Shown one piece after another: positions 19,845 to 28,245 of a stretch of DNA of 64,000 nucleotides. The DNA lies in NCBI RefSeq assembly GCF_014207955.1, contig NZ_JACHLK010000016.1, positions 62,001 through 126,000 on the forward strand, given 5' to 3'. Origin of the DNA: Acidovorax soli. GTDB lineage: Bacteria; Pseudomonadota; Gammaproteobacteria; Burkholderiales; Burkholderiaceae_C. The notes below the pieces were generated by a model. The model worked only from the letters and a program-made list of their open reading frames with translations. It did no database searches and was not told the origin of the DNA. The translations under genes and the position numbers were made by a program. Within the stretch, counting starts at the first letter, position 1. Each line of letters starts with the position of its first letter.

Positions 19845-20876
19845 ATGAAAAAGAGCCTGATCGCCGGCGCAACCCTTGCTGCCTGCATGGCGCTGCCCAG
19901 CTTCGCGCAGCAGCAGATCACCGTCGTCAACTTCGGCGGCGCCAACGCCAATGCCCAGAAGAAGGCCTTCTACGAGCCCTATGAGAAGGCCGGCAACAAG
20001 CTGGTGGCCGTGGAATACAACGGCGAGCAGGCCAAGATCAAGGCCATGGTCGAGACCAAGAAGGTGACCTGGGACGTGGTGGAGGTCGAGTCGCCCGATG
20101 CCGCGCGCGGCTGCGACGAAGGCCTGTTCGAGCAGCTCGACTACAGCAAGATCGTGGACAAGGCCGACCTGCTGCCCGCGGCGGTCAACGAGTGTGCGGT
20201 GGGCATCTTCGTGTGGTCCACCGTCATGGCCTACAACGGCGACAAGCTCAAGACCCCGCCCAGCAGCTGGGCCGACTTCTTCGACACCAAGAAGATCGCC
20301 GGCAAGCGCGGCATGCGCAAGGGCGCGCGCTACAACCTGGAATTCGCGCTGCTGGCCGACGGTGTGAAGCCCGGTGACGTCTACAAGGTGCTGGCCACCA
20401 AGGAAGGGGCGGACCGCGCCTTCAAGAAGCTGACCGAGCTCAAGCCCAGCATCCAGTGGTGGGAGGCCGGCGCCCAGGCGCCCCAGTTCCTGGTGGCCGG
20501 CGACGTGGTGCTGACCACCGTGTTCAACGGCCGCATCGACGCGGCGAACCGCGAAGGCCGCAATCTCAAGATCTTCTGGCCGGGCGGCATCTACGACCTG
20601 GACTACTGGGCCATTCCCAAGGGCACGCCCAACAAGGATGCGGCCGTGAAGTTCATCGCCTTCACCATGCAGACGGCCCACCAGGCAGCCTACGCACAGA
20701 ACATCGCCTACGGTCCGGCCAACACCAAGGCCCTGGCCCAGCTGGACAAGAAGGTGCTGGACGACCTGCCCACCTCGGCCACCAACGCCAAGGAAGCACT
20801 GCAGTTCAGCGTGGGCTTCTGGGCCGACCAGGGCGAGGCGCTGGAGAAGCGCTTCGCCGCCTGGGCCACCCAGTAA
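19845..20876 (+). CDS. Periplasmic polyamine/GABA-type binding protein (PotD/PotF-like)
   Basis: This 343-residue receptor has a Sec signal peptide (MKKSLIAGATLAACMALPSF, then AQQ). The mature start ITVVNFGGANANAQKKAFYE is typical of polyamine-type ABC receptors. It would capture GABA, putrescine or a related cation in the periplasm and deliver it to the permeases at 20896 and 22213. AAGGA precedes the ATG. The 72-bp gap from the ATPase gene has no terminator-like hairpin, so one transcript is expected. Confidence 0.9.
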   Translation: MKKSLIAGATLAACMALPSFAQQQITVVNFGGANANAQKKAFYEPYEKAGNKLVAVEYNGEQAKIKAMVETKKVTWDVVEVESPDAARGCDEGLFEQLDYSKIVDKADLLPAAVNECAVGIFVWSTVMAYNGDKLKTPPSSWADFFDTKKIAGKRGMRKGARYNLEFALLADGVKPGDVYKVLATKEGADRAFKKLTELKPSIQWWEAGAQAPQFLVAGDVVLTTVFNGRIDAANREGRNLKIFWPGGIYDLDYWAIPKGTPNKDAAVKFIAFTMQTAHQAAYAQNIAYGPANTKALAQLDKKVLDDLPTSATNAKEALQFSVGFWADQGEALEKRFAAWATQ

Positions 20877-20895
20877 ACCGCAGGCCACCGACGCA

Positions 20896-22176
20896 ATGCA
20901 GGACACCATGCACCCAGCCACCCTCGCCGTCCCCCGTGCTGCATCCGCACCGGACGCCCTTGACCCCGGCGCCCTGCGCAAGGCCCTGTCGCGCGCGGAG
21001 GCCCGGCGCAAGTGGCGCGCCTTTGCGCTCACGCTGCCCCTGCTGGTGTTCCTGCTGCTCACCCTGCTGGTTCCCATCGCGGCGCTGCTGCAGCGCGCCA
21101 TCGAGAACCCCGAGGTGGCCAACACCCTGCCGGCCACCATCTCGGCGCTGGACGGCTGGGACCGCCATGAAGCCCCCGGCCCGTCGGCCTATGCGGCCCT
21201 GGTGCAGGACCTCGCGCGCCTGCCCGACAGTGCGGACGCTGGCGCGCTGGCGCGGCGGCTCAACTCCGACGTGCCCGGCGCACGCTCGCTCATCATGGGC
21301 GCCTACCGCGCGCTGCCCCTGCAGGGCACGCCCGAGTCCATCCGCGAACAGCTGGTCGGCAAGGACGCGCGCTGGGCCGAGCCCCCGCTGTGGCGGGCCA
21401 TCGCGCGCAACGGTGCGCGCTGGACCCCGGACTACCTGCTCGCCTCGGTGGACCTGCAGCGCGACGCCATGGGCCAGGTGGAGCGCATGCCCGAGCAGCA
21501 GCGCGCCTTTGGCGCCATCCTGCTGCGCACCTTCCATATCAGCCTGGTGGTCACGCTCATCTGCCTGGCCGTCGGCTACCCGCTGGCCTGGTGGCTGGCC
21601 TCGCTGCCGGCCCGCTCGGCCAACGTGCTGATGATCCTGGTGCTGGTGCCGTTCTGGACTTCCATCCTGGTGCGCGTGGCCGCCTGGATCGTGCTGCTGC
21701 AGTCCGAAGGCCTGGTCAACCGCGGGCTGATGGGCCTGGGCCTGGTGAACGAGCCCCTGGCCCTGCTGTTCAACCGCACGGGCGTGGTGATCGCCATGGT
21801 GCACATCCTGCTGCCCTTCATGATCCTGCCGCTGTACAGCGTGATGAAGAGCGTGCCACCGAGCTACCTGCGCGCCGCCGTCTCGCTGGGCAGCCATCCG
21901 CTGGCGGCCTTCCTGCGCGTCTACGTACCGCAGACCTACCCGGGCATCGGCGCGGGCGCGCTGCTGGTGTTCATCCTGGCCATCGGCTACTACGTCACGC
22001 CGGCGCTGCTGGGCGGCGCCGACGACCAGATGCTCAGCTACTACATCGCCCGCTACACCAACGTTGAAGTCAACTGGGGCATGGCCTGCGCGCTGGGCGC
22101 GGTGCTGCTCACAGCCACCCTGGTGCTGTATGGCGTGTACCGCCGCATCGGCAAGGCCGAGCTCAGCCTGGGCTGA
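20896..22176 (+). CDS. ABC permease, PotB-like, with enlarged periplasmic loop
   Basis: This 426-residue inner-membrane permease has the EAA-type cytoplasmic loop (LRAAVSLGSHPLAAFLRVYV) that docks the ATPase. One hydrophobic helix is at about residues 45-65, then about 140 mostly polar residues (roughly 70-205) before the remaining helices. PotB-type proteins are normally about 280-300 residues, so this insert is a sizeable periplasmic domain, as seen in some longer permeases of the subfamily. It pairs with the permease at 22213 as a heterodimer. Confidence 0.9.
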   Translation: MQDTMHPATLAVPRAASAPDALDPGALRKALSRAEARRKWRAFALTLPLLVFLLLTLLVPIAALLQRAIENPEVANTLPATISALDGWDRHEAPGPSAYAALVQDLARLPDSADAGALARRLNSDVPGARSLIMGAYRALPLQGTPESIREQLVGKDARWAEPPLWRAIARNGARWTPDYLLASVDLQRDAMGQVERMPEQQRAFGAILLRTFHISLVVTLICLAVGYPLAWWLASLPARSANVLMILVLVPFWTSILVRVAAWIVLLQSEGLVNRGLMGLGLVNEPLALLFNRTGVVIAMVHILLPFMILPLYSVMKSVPPSYLRAAVSLGSHPLAAFLRVYVPQTYPGIGAGALLVFILAIGYYVTPALLGGADDQMLSYYIARYTNVEVNWGMACALGAVLLTATLVLYGVYRRIGKAELSLG

Positions 22177-22212
22177 CCCCGAGCGTCCCGACACCACCGC
22201 AGAACCCCCACC

Positions 22213-23031
22213 ATGTTCCGACTGCCCGAATTCCCCCGCTACACCACGCTGACCGACAAGGCACTGTGGTGGCTGCTGCGCGCCCTGTGCGTGGCCGTGC
22301 TCGTCTTCCTGCTCGCGCCCATCCTGGTGATGGTGCCGCTGTCGTTCTCGGAAAGCTCCTTCCTGGCCTATCCGATCCACGGCTGGTCGCTCAAGTGGTA
22401 CCGCAACCTGTTCGAGTCGGCCGAGTGGGCGCGCGCCACGCGCAACAGCTTCATCGTGGCCCCCGCGGCCACACTGATCGCCACCGTGCTGGGCACGCTG
22501 GCGGCAGTGGGCCTGTCGCGTGCGGATTTCCGCTTCAAGGGCCTGCTGATGGGCGTGCTCATCGCGCCGATGGTGGTGCCGATCATCGTGGTCGGCGTGG
22601 CCACTTACCTGTACTTCGCACCGCTGGGCCTGGCCGACAGCTATGCGGGCCTGGTCATCGTGCACGCCGCGCTGGGCGCGCCCTTCGTGCTGACCACGGT
22701 GCTGGCCACGCTGGCCGGCTTCAACCACAACCTCGTGCGTGCCTCGCTGAGCCTGGGCGAGACACCGCTGCGCACCTTCTTTCGCATCACGCTGCCGGTG
22801 ATCGCGCCCGGCGTGATTTCGGGTGCGCTGTTCGCCTTCGCGACCTCGTTCGACGAGGTGGTGGTCACACTGTTCCTGGCCGGGGCCGAGCAGGCCACGC
22901 TGCCGCGCCAGATGTTCACCGGCATCCGCGAAAACATCTCGCCCACCATCGCCGCCGTGGCCACGCTGCTCATCCTGTTCACCACCAGCCTGCTGCTGGT
23001 GCTCGAATGGCTGCGCGGGCGCAAGGCCTGA
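22213..23031 (+). CDS. ABC permease, PotC-like
   Basis: This 272-residue inner-membrane permease with six predicted helices has the EAA motif (RASLSLGETPLRTFFRITLP). It is the second half of the permease heterodimer with the protein encoded at 20896, in the usual PotB-PotC order. It belongs to the putative GABA/polyamine importer between gabT and gabD. Length is typical of PotC. The downstream 154 bp to gabD contain no gene and no clear terminator. Confidence 0.92.
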   Translation: MFRLPEFPRYTTLTDKALWWLLRALCVAVLVFLLAPILVMVPLSFSESSFLAYPIHGWSLKWYRNLFESAEWARATRNSFIVAPAATLIATVLGTLAAVGLSRADFRFKGLLMGVLIAPMVVPIIVVGVATYLYFAPLGLADSYAGLVIVHAALGAPFVLTTVLATLAGFNHNLVRASLSLGETPLRTFFRITLPVIAPGVISGALFAFATSFDEVVVTLFLAGAEQATLPRQMFTGIRENISPTIAAVATLLILFTTSLLLVLEWLRGRKA

Positions 23032-23185
23032 CCCCCTCACAGGTCCTCTCTACAGGCGCAAACCACTGATACACCCGAGACACCCACGCCCACTCCATCA
23101 GGACTAAGCTTGGCTGCGCGGCGGTGTACCCGCCTTTCCCGGACTTCCTCCCTCCAGTTCACCACTTCCACAGCGAGACAACACC

Positions 23186-24664
23186 ATGGACATGAAGACC
23201 TCCCCCCTCTCCCTGCTCAATGACCCCAGCCTGCTCAAGACCGATGGCCTCATCAACGGCCAGTGGGTGGCGGGCAGCGGCCGCTTTGACGTGAACGACC
23301 CGGCCACGGGCTTGAAGCTCGCGGACGTGGCCAACCTGGGCCCGCAGGATGCCGAGGCCGCCATTGCCGCCGCCAACGCCGCCTGGCCGGCCTGGCGCAC
23401 CAAGACGGCCAAGGAACGCAGCACCATCCTGCGCAAGTGGTTCGACCTGCTCATGGCAAACCAGGACGACCTGGGCCGCCTGATGACCGCCGAGCAGGGC
23501 AAGCCCCTGCCCGAAGCCAAGGGCGAGGTGGCCTACGGCGCGAGCTTCGTGGAATGGTTTGCCGAGGAAGCCAAGCGCATCAACGGAGAAACCCTGCCCC
23601 AGTTCGACAACAACCGCCGCCTGCTGGTGCTGCGCCAGCCCATCGGCGTGTGCGCGGCCATCACGCCTTGGAACTTTCCCCTGGCCATGATCACGCGCAA
23701 GGTGGCCCCGGCCCTGGCCGCGGGCTGCCCGGTGGTCATCAAGCCGGCCGAGCTGACACCGCTGACCGCGCTGGCGGCCGCCGAGCTGGCGATCCGCGCG
23801 GGCATCCCGGCCGGGGTGTTCAACATCCTGCCGGCCGACAGCGCCAACTCGATTGCCATCGGCAAGGTGCTGTGCGCGAGCGACGTGGTGCGCCACATCA
23901 GCTTCACGGGCAGCACCGAAGTCGGCCGCATCCTGATGGCGCAGTCGGCCCCCACGGTCAAGAAAATGTCGCTGGAGCTGGGCGGCAATGCGCCCTTCCT
24001 GGTGTTCGACGACGCCGACATCGACTCCGCCGTGGAAGGCGCCTTCGCCAGCAAGTACCGCAACGCCGGCCAGACCTGCGTGTGCACCAATCGCTTTTAT
24101 GTGCAGGAAGGCGTGTACGACGAGTTCGTCGCCAAGTTCGCGGCCAAGGTCAAGACGGCCAAGGTGGGCAACGGCTTCGAGGACGGCGTGAACCAGGGAC
24201 CGCTGATCGAGGAAGCGGCGCTTGAAAAGGTGCAGCGCCATGTGGACGACGCCCTGGCCAAGGGCGGCAGCGTGGTGGCCGGCGGCAAGCGCCTGGCAGG
24301 CCAGTTCTTCGAGCCCACGGTGGTGGCCAATGCCACGCCCGACATGCTGTGCGCGCGCGAGGAGACCTTTGGCCCCTTCGCCCCGGTCTTCAGGTTCAAG
24401 ACCGAGCAGGAGGCCATCGACGCCGCCAATGCCACCGAGTTCGGCCTGGCCAGCTACTTCTACACGCGCGACGTGGGCCGCATCTTCCGCGTGAGCGAGG
24501 CACTCGAATACGGCATGGTGGGCGCGAACGTGGGCCTGCTGGCCACCGAGCATGTGCCGTTTGGCGGTGTCAAGCAGTCGGGCCTGGGCCGCGAGGGCTC
24601 GCACCATGGCATCGACGACTATGTGGAAATCAAATACCTGTGCATCGGAGATGTTCAGAAATAA
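23186..24664 (+). CDS. gabD: Succinate-semialdehyde dehydrogenase, GabD type
   Basis: This 492-residue NAD(P)-dependent aldehyde dehydrogenase has the general base Glu264 in LELGGNAP and the nucleophile Cys298 in GQTCVCTN. The C-terminal PFGGVKQSGLGREGSHHGIDDY is typical of GabD. It would oxidise succinate semialdehyde from GabT to succinate, completing GABA entry to the TCA cycle. The related 2-oxoglutarate semialdehyde dehydrogenase needed by the hydroxyproline pathway is not otherwise present in the window, and a dual role cannot be excluded. A terminator follows at 24720. Confidence 0.92.
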   Translation: MDMKTSPLSLLNDPSLLKTDGLINGQWVAGSGRFDVNDPATGLKLADVANLGPQDAEAAIAAANAAWPAWRTKTAKERSTILRKWFDLLMANQDDLGRLMTAEQGKPLPEAKGEVAYGASFVEWFAEEAKRINGETLPQFDNNRRLLVLRQPIGVCAAITPWNFPLAMITRKVAPALAAGCPVVIKPAELTPLTALAAAELAIRAGIPAGVFNILPADSANSIAIGKVLCASDVVRHISFTGSTEVGRILMAQSAPTVKKMSLELGGNAPFLVFDDADIDSAVEGAFASKYRNAGQTCVCTNRFYVQEGVYDEFVAKFAAKVKTAKVGNGFEDGVNQGPLIEEAALEKVQRHVDDALAKGGSVVAGGKRLAGQFFEPTVVANATPDMLCAREETFGPFAPVFRFKTEQEAIDAANATEFGLASYFYTRDVGRIFRVSEALEYGMVGANVGLLATEHVPFGGVKQSGLGREGSHHGIDDYVEIKYLCIGDVQK

Positions 24665-24719
24665 ACAGCTGAACCCACGGAAGGCAGGGCAAAATCCCTG
24701 CACTCAGCCGACATGCACG

Positions 24720-24749
24720 AGCAGCCCCCACGGGGGCTGCTTTGCTTTT
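24720..24749 (+). terminator. Rho-independent terminator after gabD
   Basis: A 9-bp perfect stem AGCAGCCCC (24720-24728) pairs with GGGGCTGCT (24733-24741) around a four-base loop, followed by TTGCTTTT. It lies 55 bp after the gabD stop and ends the gab operon before the small secreted-protein genes. Confidence 0.85.
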
Positions 24750-24814
24750 CATCCATCAGAGGCGCGCATTCCGAGCGTGCCCACCGGCTGCGCACACCGA
24801 GGGAACCCACCCAC

Positions 24815-25171
24815 ATGAAAGCCTTGATCCTTGCACTGCTGACCGCAGCGACTTCCGCCGCGCACGCACAAGCACTGGAAGTCTTCGAATCCCACGGCAA
24901 CATGCACTACGCCATGGTGCCCACCGACAAGGCGCGCGACACCCAGTACATGGAAAGAGCGGCCTACAAGTTCTGCCAGGACCAGAACAAAGGCAGCTGC
25001 CGCGTGATGATCTGGTCCGACAGCCTGGACAAGCCCACAGGCAACCCCTTCCATACACGCTACGATGAGAACAAACTGGCCGAGTACATGCGCAATTACA
25101 GTGGCATCGCCGATGGCATCCGTTTCAATTGCAAGCTCGTGACCACCGCCAGCCGCTGCTACCAGCAGTGA
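24815..25171 (+). CDS. Small secreted four-cysteine protein, copy 1
   Basis: I do not recognise the family of this 118-residue protein. A clear signal peptide (MKALILALLTAATSAAHAQ) suggests a periplasmic or secreted mature form of about 99 residues. The mature part has four cysteines (KFC, GSC, FNC, SRC) that could form two disulfides, and a conserved core around AAYKFC..NKGSC..WSDSLDKPTG. The start was fixed by identity with the paralog at 25344, whose signal peptide begins with the same 13 residues. It is preceded by a GGGA-type ribosome site. Confidence 0.8.
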   Translation: MKALILALLTAATSAAHAQALEVFESHGNMHYAMVPTDKARDTQYMERAAYKFCQDQNKGSCRVMIWSDSLDKPTGNPFHTRYDENKLAEYMRNYSGIADGIRFNCKLVTTASRCYQQ

Positions 25172-25343
25172 GCGGCCGGCGATGGCCGGTGGACAATTCG
25201 TCCAGTCGGGCAGCACTGCACCCATGCAGAATCCCCGAGGCCGGCCGGCCACCGTGCGCAGCCCACAGGGGGTTGCGCGCATCCATCACCGCGGCACGTG
25301 GCACCTTGCCCGCCGGCCACGTGCACACTGGAGAGAACCCACC

Positions 25344-25697
25344 ATGAAAGCCTTGATCCTTGCGCTGCTGACCGCAGCAACCGCCGTTGCCCACGCCCAG
25401 ACGCTGGACGTCTTCGAGACCCACGGCAATACGCACTACGCCATGGTGCCGACCGACAAGGCGCAGGACACCGACTACATCGGTCGCGCGGCCTACAAGT
25501 TCTGCGCCGACCAGAACAAGGGTTCCTGCCATATCAAGGTCTGGTCCGACAGCCTGGACAAGCCCACGGGCCAGCCCCACCACACCCGCTACAACGACAA
25601 CCAGCTTGCCGACTACACCCATGGGCCCATGGGCGTCAGTGCCACCCTCTTCAACTGCAAGATCGTGAAGAGCGCGAGCCGCTGCTACCAGCGCTGA
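25344..25697 (+). CDS. Small secreted four-cysteine protein, copy 2 (tandem paralog)
   Basis: This 117-residue paralog of the preceding gene is about 70 percent identical by eye. It has the same signal peptide pattern (MKALILALLTAATAVAHAQ), the same four cysteines and the same HYAMVPTDKA and WSDSLDKPTG blocks. Similarity extends upstream into the ribosome-site region (GCACAC...GAACCCACC), so the duplication unit included leader DNA. Divergence is concentrated in the segment before FNCK. The 172-bp spacer carries no other gene. Function is unknown; it is convergent with the kinase-like gene at 25705. Confidence 0.8.
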   Translation: MKALILALLTAATAVAHAQTLDVFETHGNTHYAMVPTDKAQDTDYIGRAAYKFCADQNKGSCHIKVWSDSLDKPTGQPHHTRYNDNQLADYTHGPMGVSATLFNCKIVKSASRCYQR

Positions 25698-25704
25698 AGG
25701 CGCT

Positions 25705-26865
25705 TCATTCCTGCCCCGGCGCATCGCGCCGGTTGGTGAAGCTGGCATTGCCCAGCCCCGTGCCCACGGTGAGGATGGCCCAGCGCTCCACGTCGTTGGT
25801 GAAAGGCATCTCCGAGAGGCCCTGCACCACGGCGTCGTTGTGCAGGCAGACCTGGGTGCGGCCATCGCCGATGTGCGGCAAACGCTCGCACAGGTCGCGC
25901 GGCAGATGAAAGCGCGTGCTCTCCCAGTTGCCCGGCAGGTTCTGCGTGCCGCCGGCGAGCGAACCGTCCTCCACGATCAGCCCGGGGCAGGCCACGCCGA
26001 TGTACGGGGCCAGGCGGATCTCCTTCTTCTCCGCGTAGGCGATCAGATCCTCGAGGATGGTTGCAATGCCCTCCACCAGCTCGTCGCGCTTGGGTTCGTC
26101 GTCGGCATGGGCCCATTTCTCGCGGCGCGGCACCTCGGCCAGCGACATGTCGGGCGCCTTGTGCAGGTGCGTCTGGACGATGCCGCAGCGCACATTGGTG
26201 CCGCCGATGTCCACCGCCAGGATGGCGTCGTAGCTCTGCAGCAGGGCCGGCGGCGCCAGGTGCACCCAGCCGATCAGGCCGCCCTCGTCCGCATGGTGGT
26301 GCAAGGTGCGCAGTTCCACGGGCACCTTCTCGGATTGGAGGATCTTGCCGGCGCGCGCGATGGCCATGCCGCCGACTTCACTCTGGTGAAAGCCCCCGCC
26401 GATGATGATGCGCTCCACGCCCTTCCAGCTCTTGTGCTGGAGAAAGCGCTGCACCACATGGGCCAGCTGCAGCGCATAGTCCTCGGTGGCCGCTGCTATG
26501 GCCTGGGCGGCGATGCCGTCCTTCTCCAGCATGGCATCGAGTTGGTGCTTGCTCAGCTCACGCGTGGATTTGCGGCCCATGGGGTCCTTGCCATCCATGG
26601 CAGTGAACAGCTTGCGCCAGGCGTCGAGCATGTGGCGAAAGGCCGTGCGGCTGGCCACATCGCCCACAAAGCCGTCGCCATCGCGCAGCTCCAGGCTGTA
26701 ACCCTCGATGACGACCGAGGCCAGGCGCATGTCGCCATGCGGGCCGACGATGCCCAGCTCGCGCTGGGCCCGGGCCTCCTTTTCCTCGCGCGCAGCGCTG
26801 GGCTTGGCGGCCTCGGCCTTCTTGTGGGCTTTCTTCGTGTCTTTTTCCTTGTCCTTGGATGCCAT
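25705..26865 (-). CDS. Circularly permuted ROK-type sugar kinase-like protein
   Basis: This 386-residue ASKHA-fold protein contains every landmark of a ROK kinase, but in permuted order. After a Lys/Ala/Glu-rich tail (1-35) come GPHGDMR (His43, like the GEFGH motif), DGDGFVGD (62-69, at the place of the CGCGxxGC zinc motif), IIIGGG (153-158) and DEGGLIG (from 193), which normally end a ROK protein. Only then follow DIGGTNVR (from 219, phosphate-1), CPGLIVEDG, HNDA (Asp344, catalytic base) and GTGLGN (368-373, phosphate-2), which normally come first. All zinc-ligand cysteines are replaced. A sugar or similar hydroxyl acceptor is likely but unknown. It lies 74 bp downstream of the YeeE gene on the same strand. 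Confidence 0.8.
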   Translation of the reverse strand: MASKDKEKDTKKAHKKAEAAKPSAAREEKEARAQRELGIVGPHGDMRLASVVIEGYSLELRDGDGFVGDVASRTAFRHMLDAWRKLFTAMDGKDPMGRKSTRELSKHQLDAMLEKDGIAAQAIAAATEDYALQLAHVVQRFLQHKSWKGVERIIIGGGFHQSEVGGMAIARAGKILQSEKVPVELRTLHHHADEGGLIGWVHLAPPALLQSYDAILAVDIGGTNVRCGIVQTHLHKAPDMSLAEVPRREKWAHADDEPKRDELVEGIATILEDLIAYAEKKEIRLAPYIGVACPGLIVEDGSLAGGTQNLPGNWESTRFHLPRDLCERLPHIGDGRTQVCLHNDAVVQGLSEMPFTNDVERWAILTVGTGLGNASFTNRRDAPGQE

Positions 26866-26939
26866 GCAGTCCCTCGTGCGATGAAGGCCCGCCGACGGGG
26901 CCATCGCTGCATGGTGCCGCAGCCGGCGCGCAACCAGCG

Positions 26940-28172
26940 TCAGCCAATGCCTTGAGATGGCCCCACGGTGCTCAGGGCCGCCTTGGCGCGCAAGCCAGCC
27001 CACACGGCGAAGAACAAGGCCGCCGCAAACACCCAGCCCGACAGGGCCCCGGCCATGCCGCCCGAGAGCAGTGTGCCAATGGTGCAGCCCAGCCCCGTCA
27101 TCGCGCCCCAGCCCAGCAGCACGCCGCCCGAGAGCCCGCGCACGGCATCGCGCCAGGTGGGCCAGCGCGGGGCAAACTGGCGGCTGGCCAGTGCGGCGAT
27201 GAAGGCCCCGGCCACCAGCCCGGCCAGCAGCAAGGCGTTGGGCGTGAGCCAGGTGGACTGCGGCGCGGTGGCGCAACCGGCAAAGCCGTCGAGCCCGTCG
27301 AGCCGCTCGGGGATCCATCCCCAGCCTTGCGCCCATTGGCGCGCCGCACTGCCCAGCGTGGCCGTCACGCCCAGCGGGCGCATGCGCACAATGGCCAGCG
27401 CACCGATGAGCCCCACGGCCAAGCCGCCCACCCAGTAGCTCCAGCGGCCGGCCCACAAGCGCCGCCACACGGCGCCCAGACCGGGCACGCGGGTCGCTGG
27501 AGCCCCCTCCTTGATGGCCTCGCGCGCAAAACCACGCCACAGCCAGGCCGCCACGGCCGCCAGCACGGCCAACTGCACCAGCAGCGCGCCACCATAGCCC
27601 AGGTGCGCGGGCAGCCAGACCACGGGCGCATCGGCCACGCTCTGGCTGTACAGGCCGTTCCAGGTCTTGAACCCCAGGATGAAACCCAGGGCCGATCCCA
27701 GCAATGCGAACGGCGACACGGCCGAACCTTCGGCCAGCCGGTACCAGTGCGCGCTGATGCACGAGCCAGAGACCACCATGCCTGCGCCGAAGGACAGGCC
27801 GGCCGCCACCAGCACCCAGCTCACCGGGCCGATGTGCATGTCCGGCGGCAGCTTGCCCGGCTGCGGCACCGGCAGCCAGCCCCCCAGCACCACGGTGTAG
27901 CCCACCAAGCCCACCGCCAAGGCCAGCACAATGGCCAGCAGGCCGCGCGGGTTGCCGCCCTCGAACCAATCGCGTGCATGGCAGTAAAAGCAAAAGCGCG
28001 AGCGCTGCAGCACCAGGCCCAGCACGGCACCGGTCACCAGGGCGAACACCAGCGTGCGGCCACCGGCCTGGGTTTCGATCCAGCGCGTGGACAGGGCCAG
28101 TGCGGCCAACAGTGCCACGGCGGCGGCAGGGGAAAGGTAGTGTCGAAGTGGATGCTGGTGTGTCGTCGCCAT
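26940..28172 (-). CDS. YeeE/YedE (TsuA)-family sulfur-compound transporter
   Basis: This 410-residue polytopic membrane protein has the cysteine-centred motifs of the YeeE/YedE family: RSRFCFYCH, VSGSCISAHWYR and GLGCTIGTLLSGGMAGALSGW. TsuA of this family imports thiosulfate, with cysteines relaying the substrate through the pore. The rhodanese upstream on the same strand uses thiosulfate or persulfides, supporting a sulfur-assimilation role. The start at 28172 is only eight bases after the T tract of the rhodanese terminator, leaving no room for a conventional promoter and leader. Confidence 0.9.
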   Translation of the reverse strand: MATTHQHPLRHYLSPAAAVALLAALALSTRWIETQAGGRTLVFALVTGAVLGLVLQRSRFCFYCHARDWFEGGNPRGLLAIVLALAVGLVGYTVVLGGWLPVPQPGKLPPDMHIGPVSWVLVAAGLSFGAGMVVSGSCISAHWYRLAEGSAVSPFALLGSALGFILGFKTWNGLYSQSVADAPVVWLPAHLGYGGALLVQLAVLAAVAAWLWRGFAREAIKEGAPATRVPGLGAVWRRLWAGRWSYWVGGLAVGLIGALAIVRMRPLGVTATLGSAARQWAQGWGWIPERLDGLDGFAGCATAPQSTWLTPNALLLAGLVAGAFIAALASRQFAPRWPTWRDAVRGLSGGVLLGWGAMTGLGCTIGTLLSGGMAGALSGWVFAAALFFAVWAGLRAKAALSTVGPSQGIG

Positions 28173-28180
28173 GGGCTGCC

Positions 28181-28206
28181 AAAAAAAAAGCCCGCCGAAG
28201 CGGGCT
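28181..28206 (-). terminator. Rho-independent terminator after the rhodanese gene
   Basis: On the minus strand a GCCCGC stem with a stable TTCG tetraloop (plus coordinates 28190-28205, plus an A-T closing pair) is followed by nine T residues (28181-28189). It lies 40 bp after the rhodanese stop and directly abuts the start of the YeeE gene. Confidence 0.92.
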
Positions 28207-28245
28207 GTAAATGAGACCCCCTACCAAAAAACGCTGTGTGCCCGG

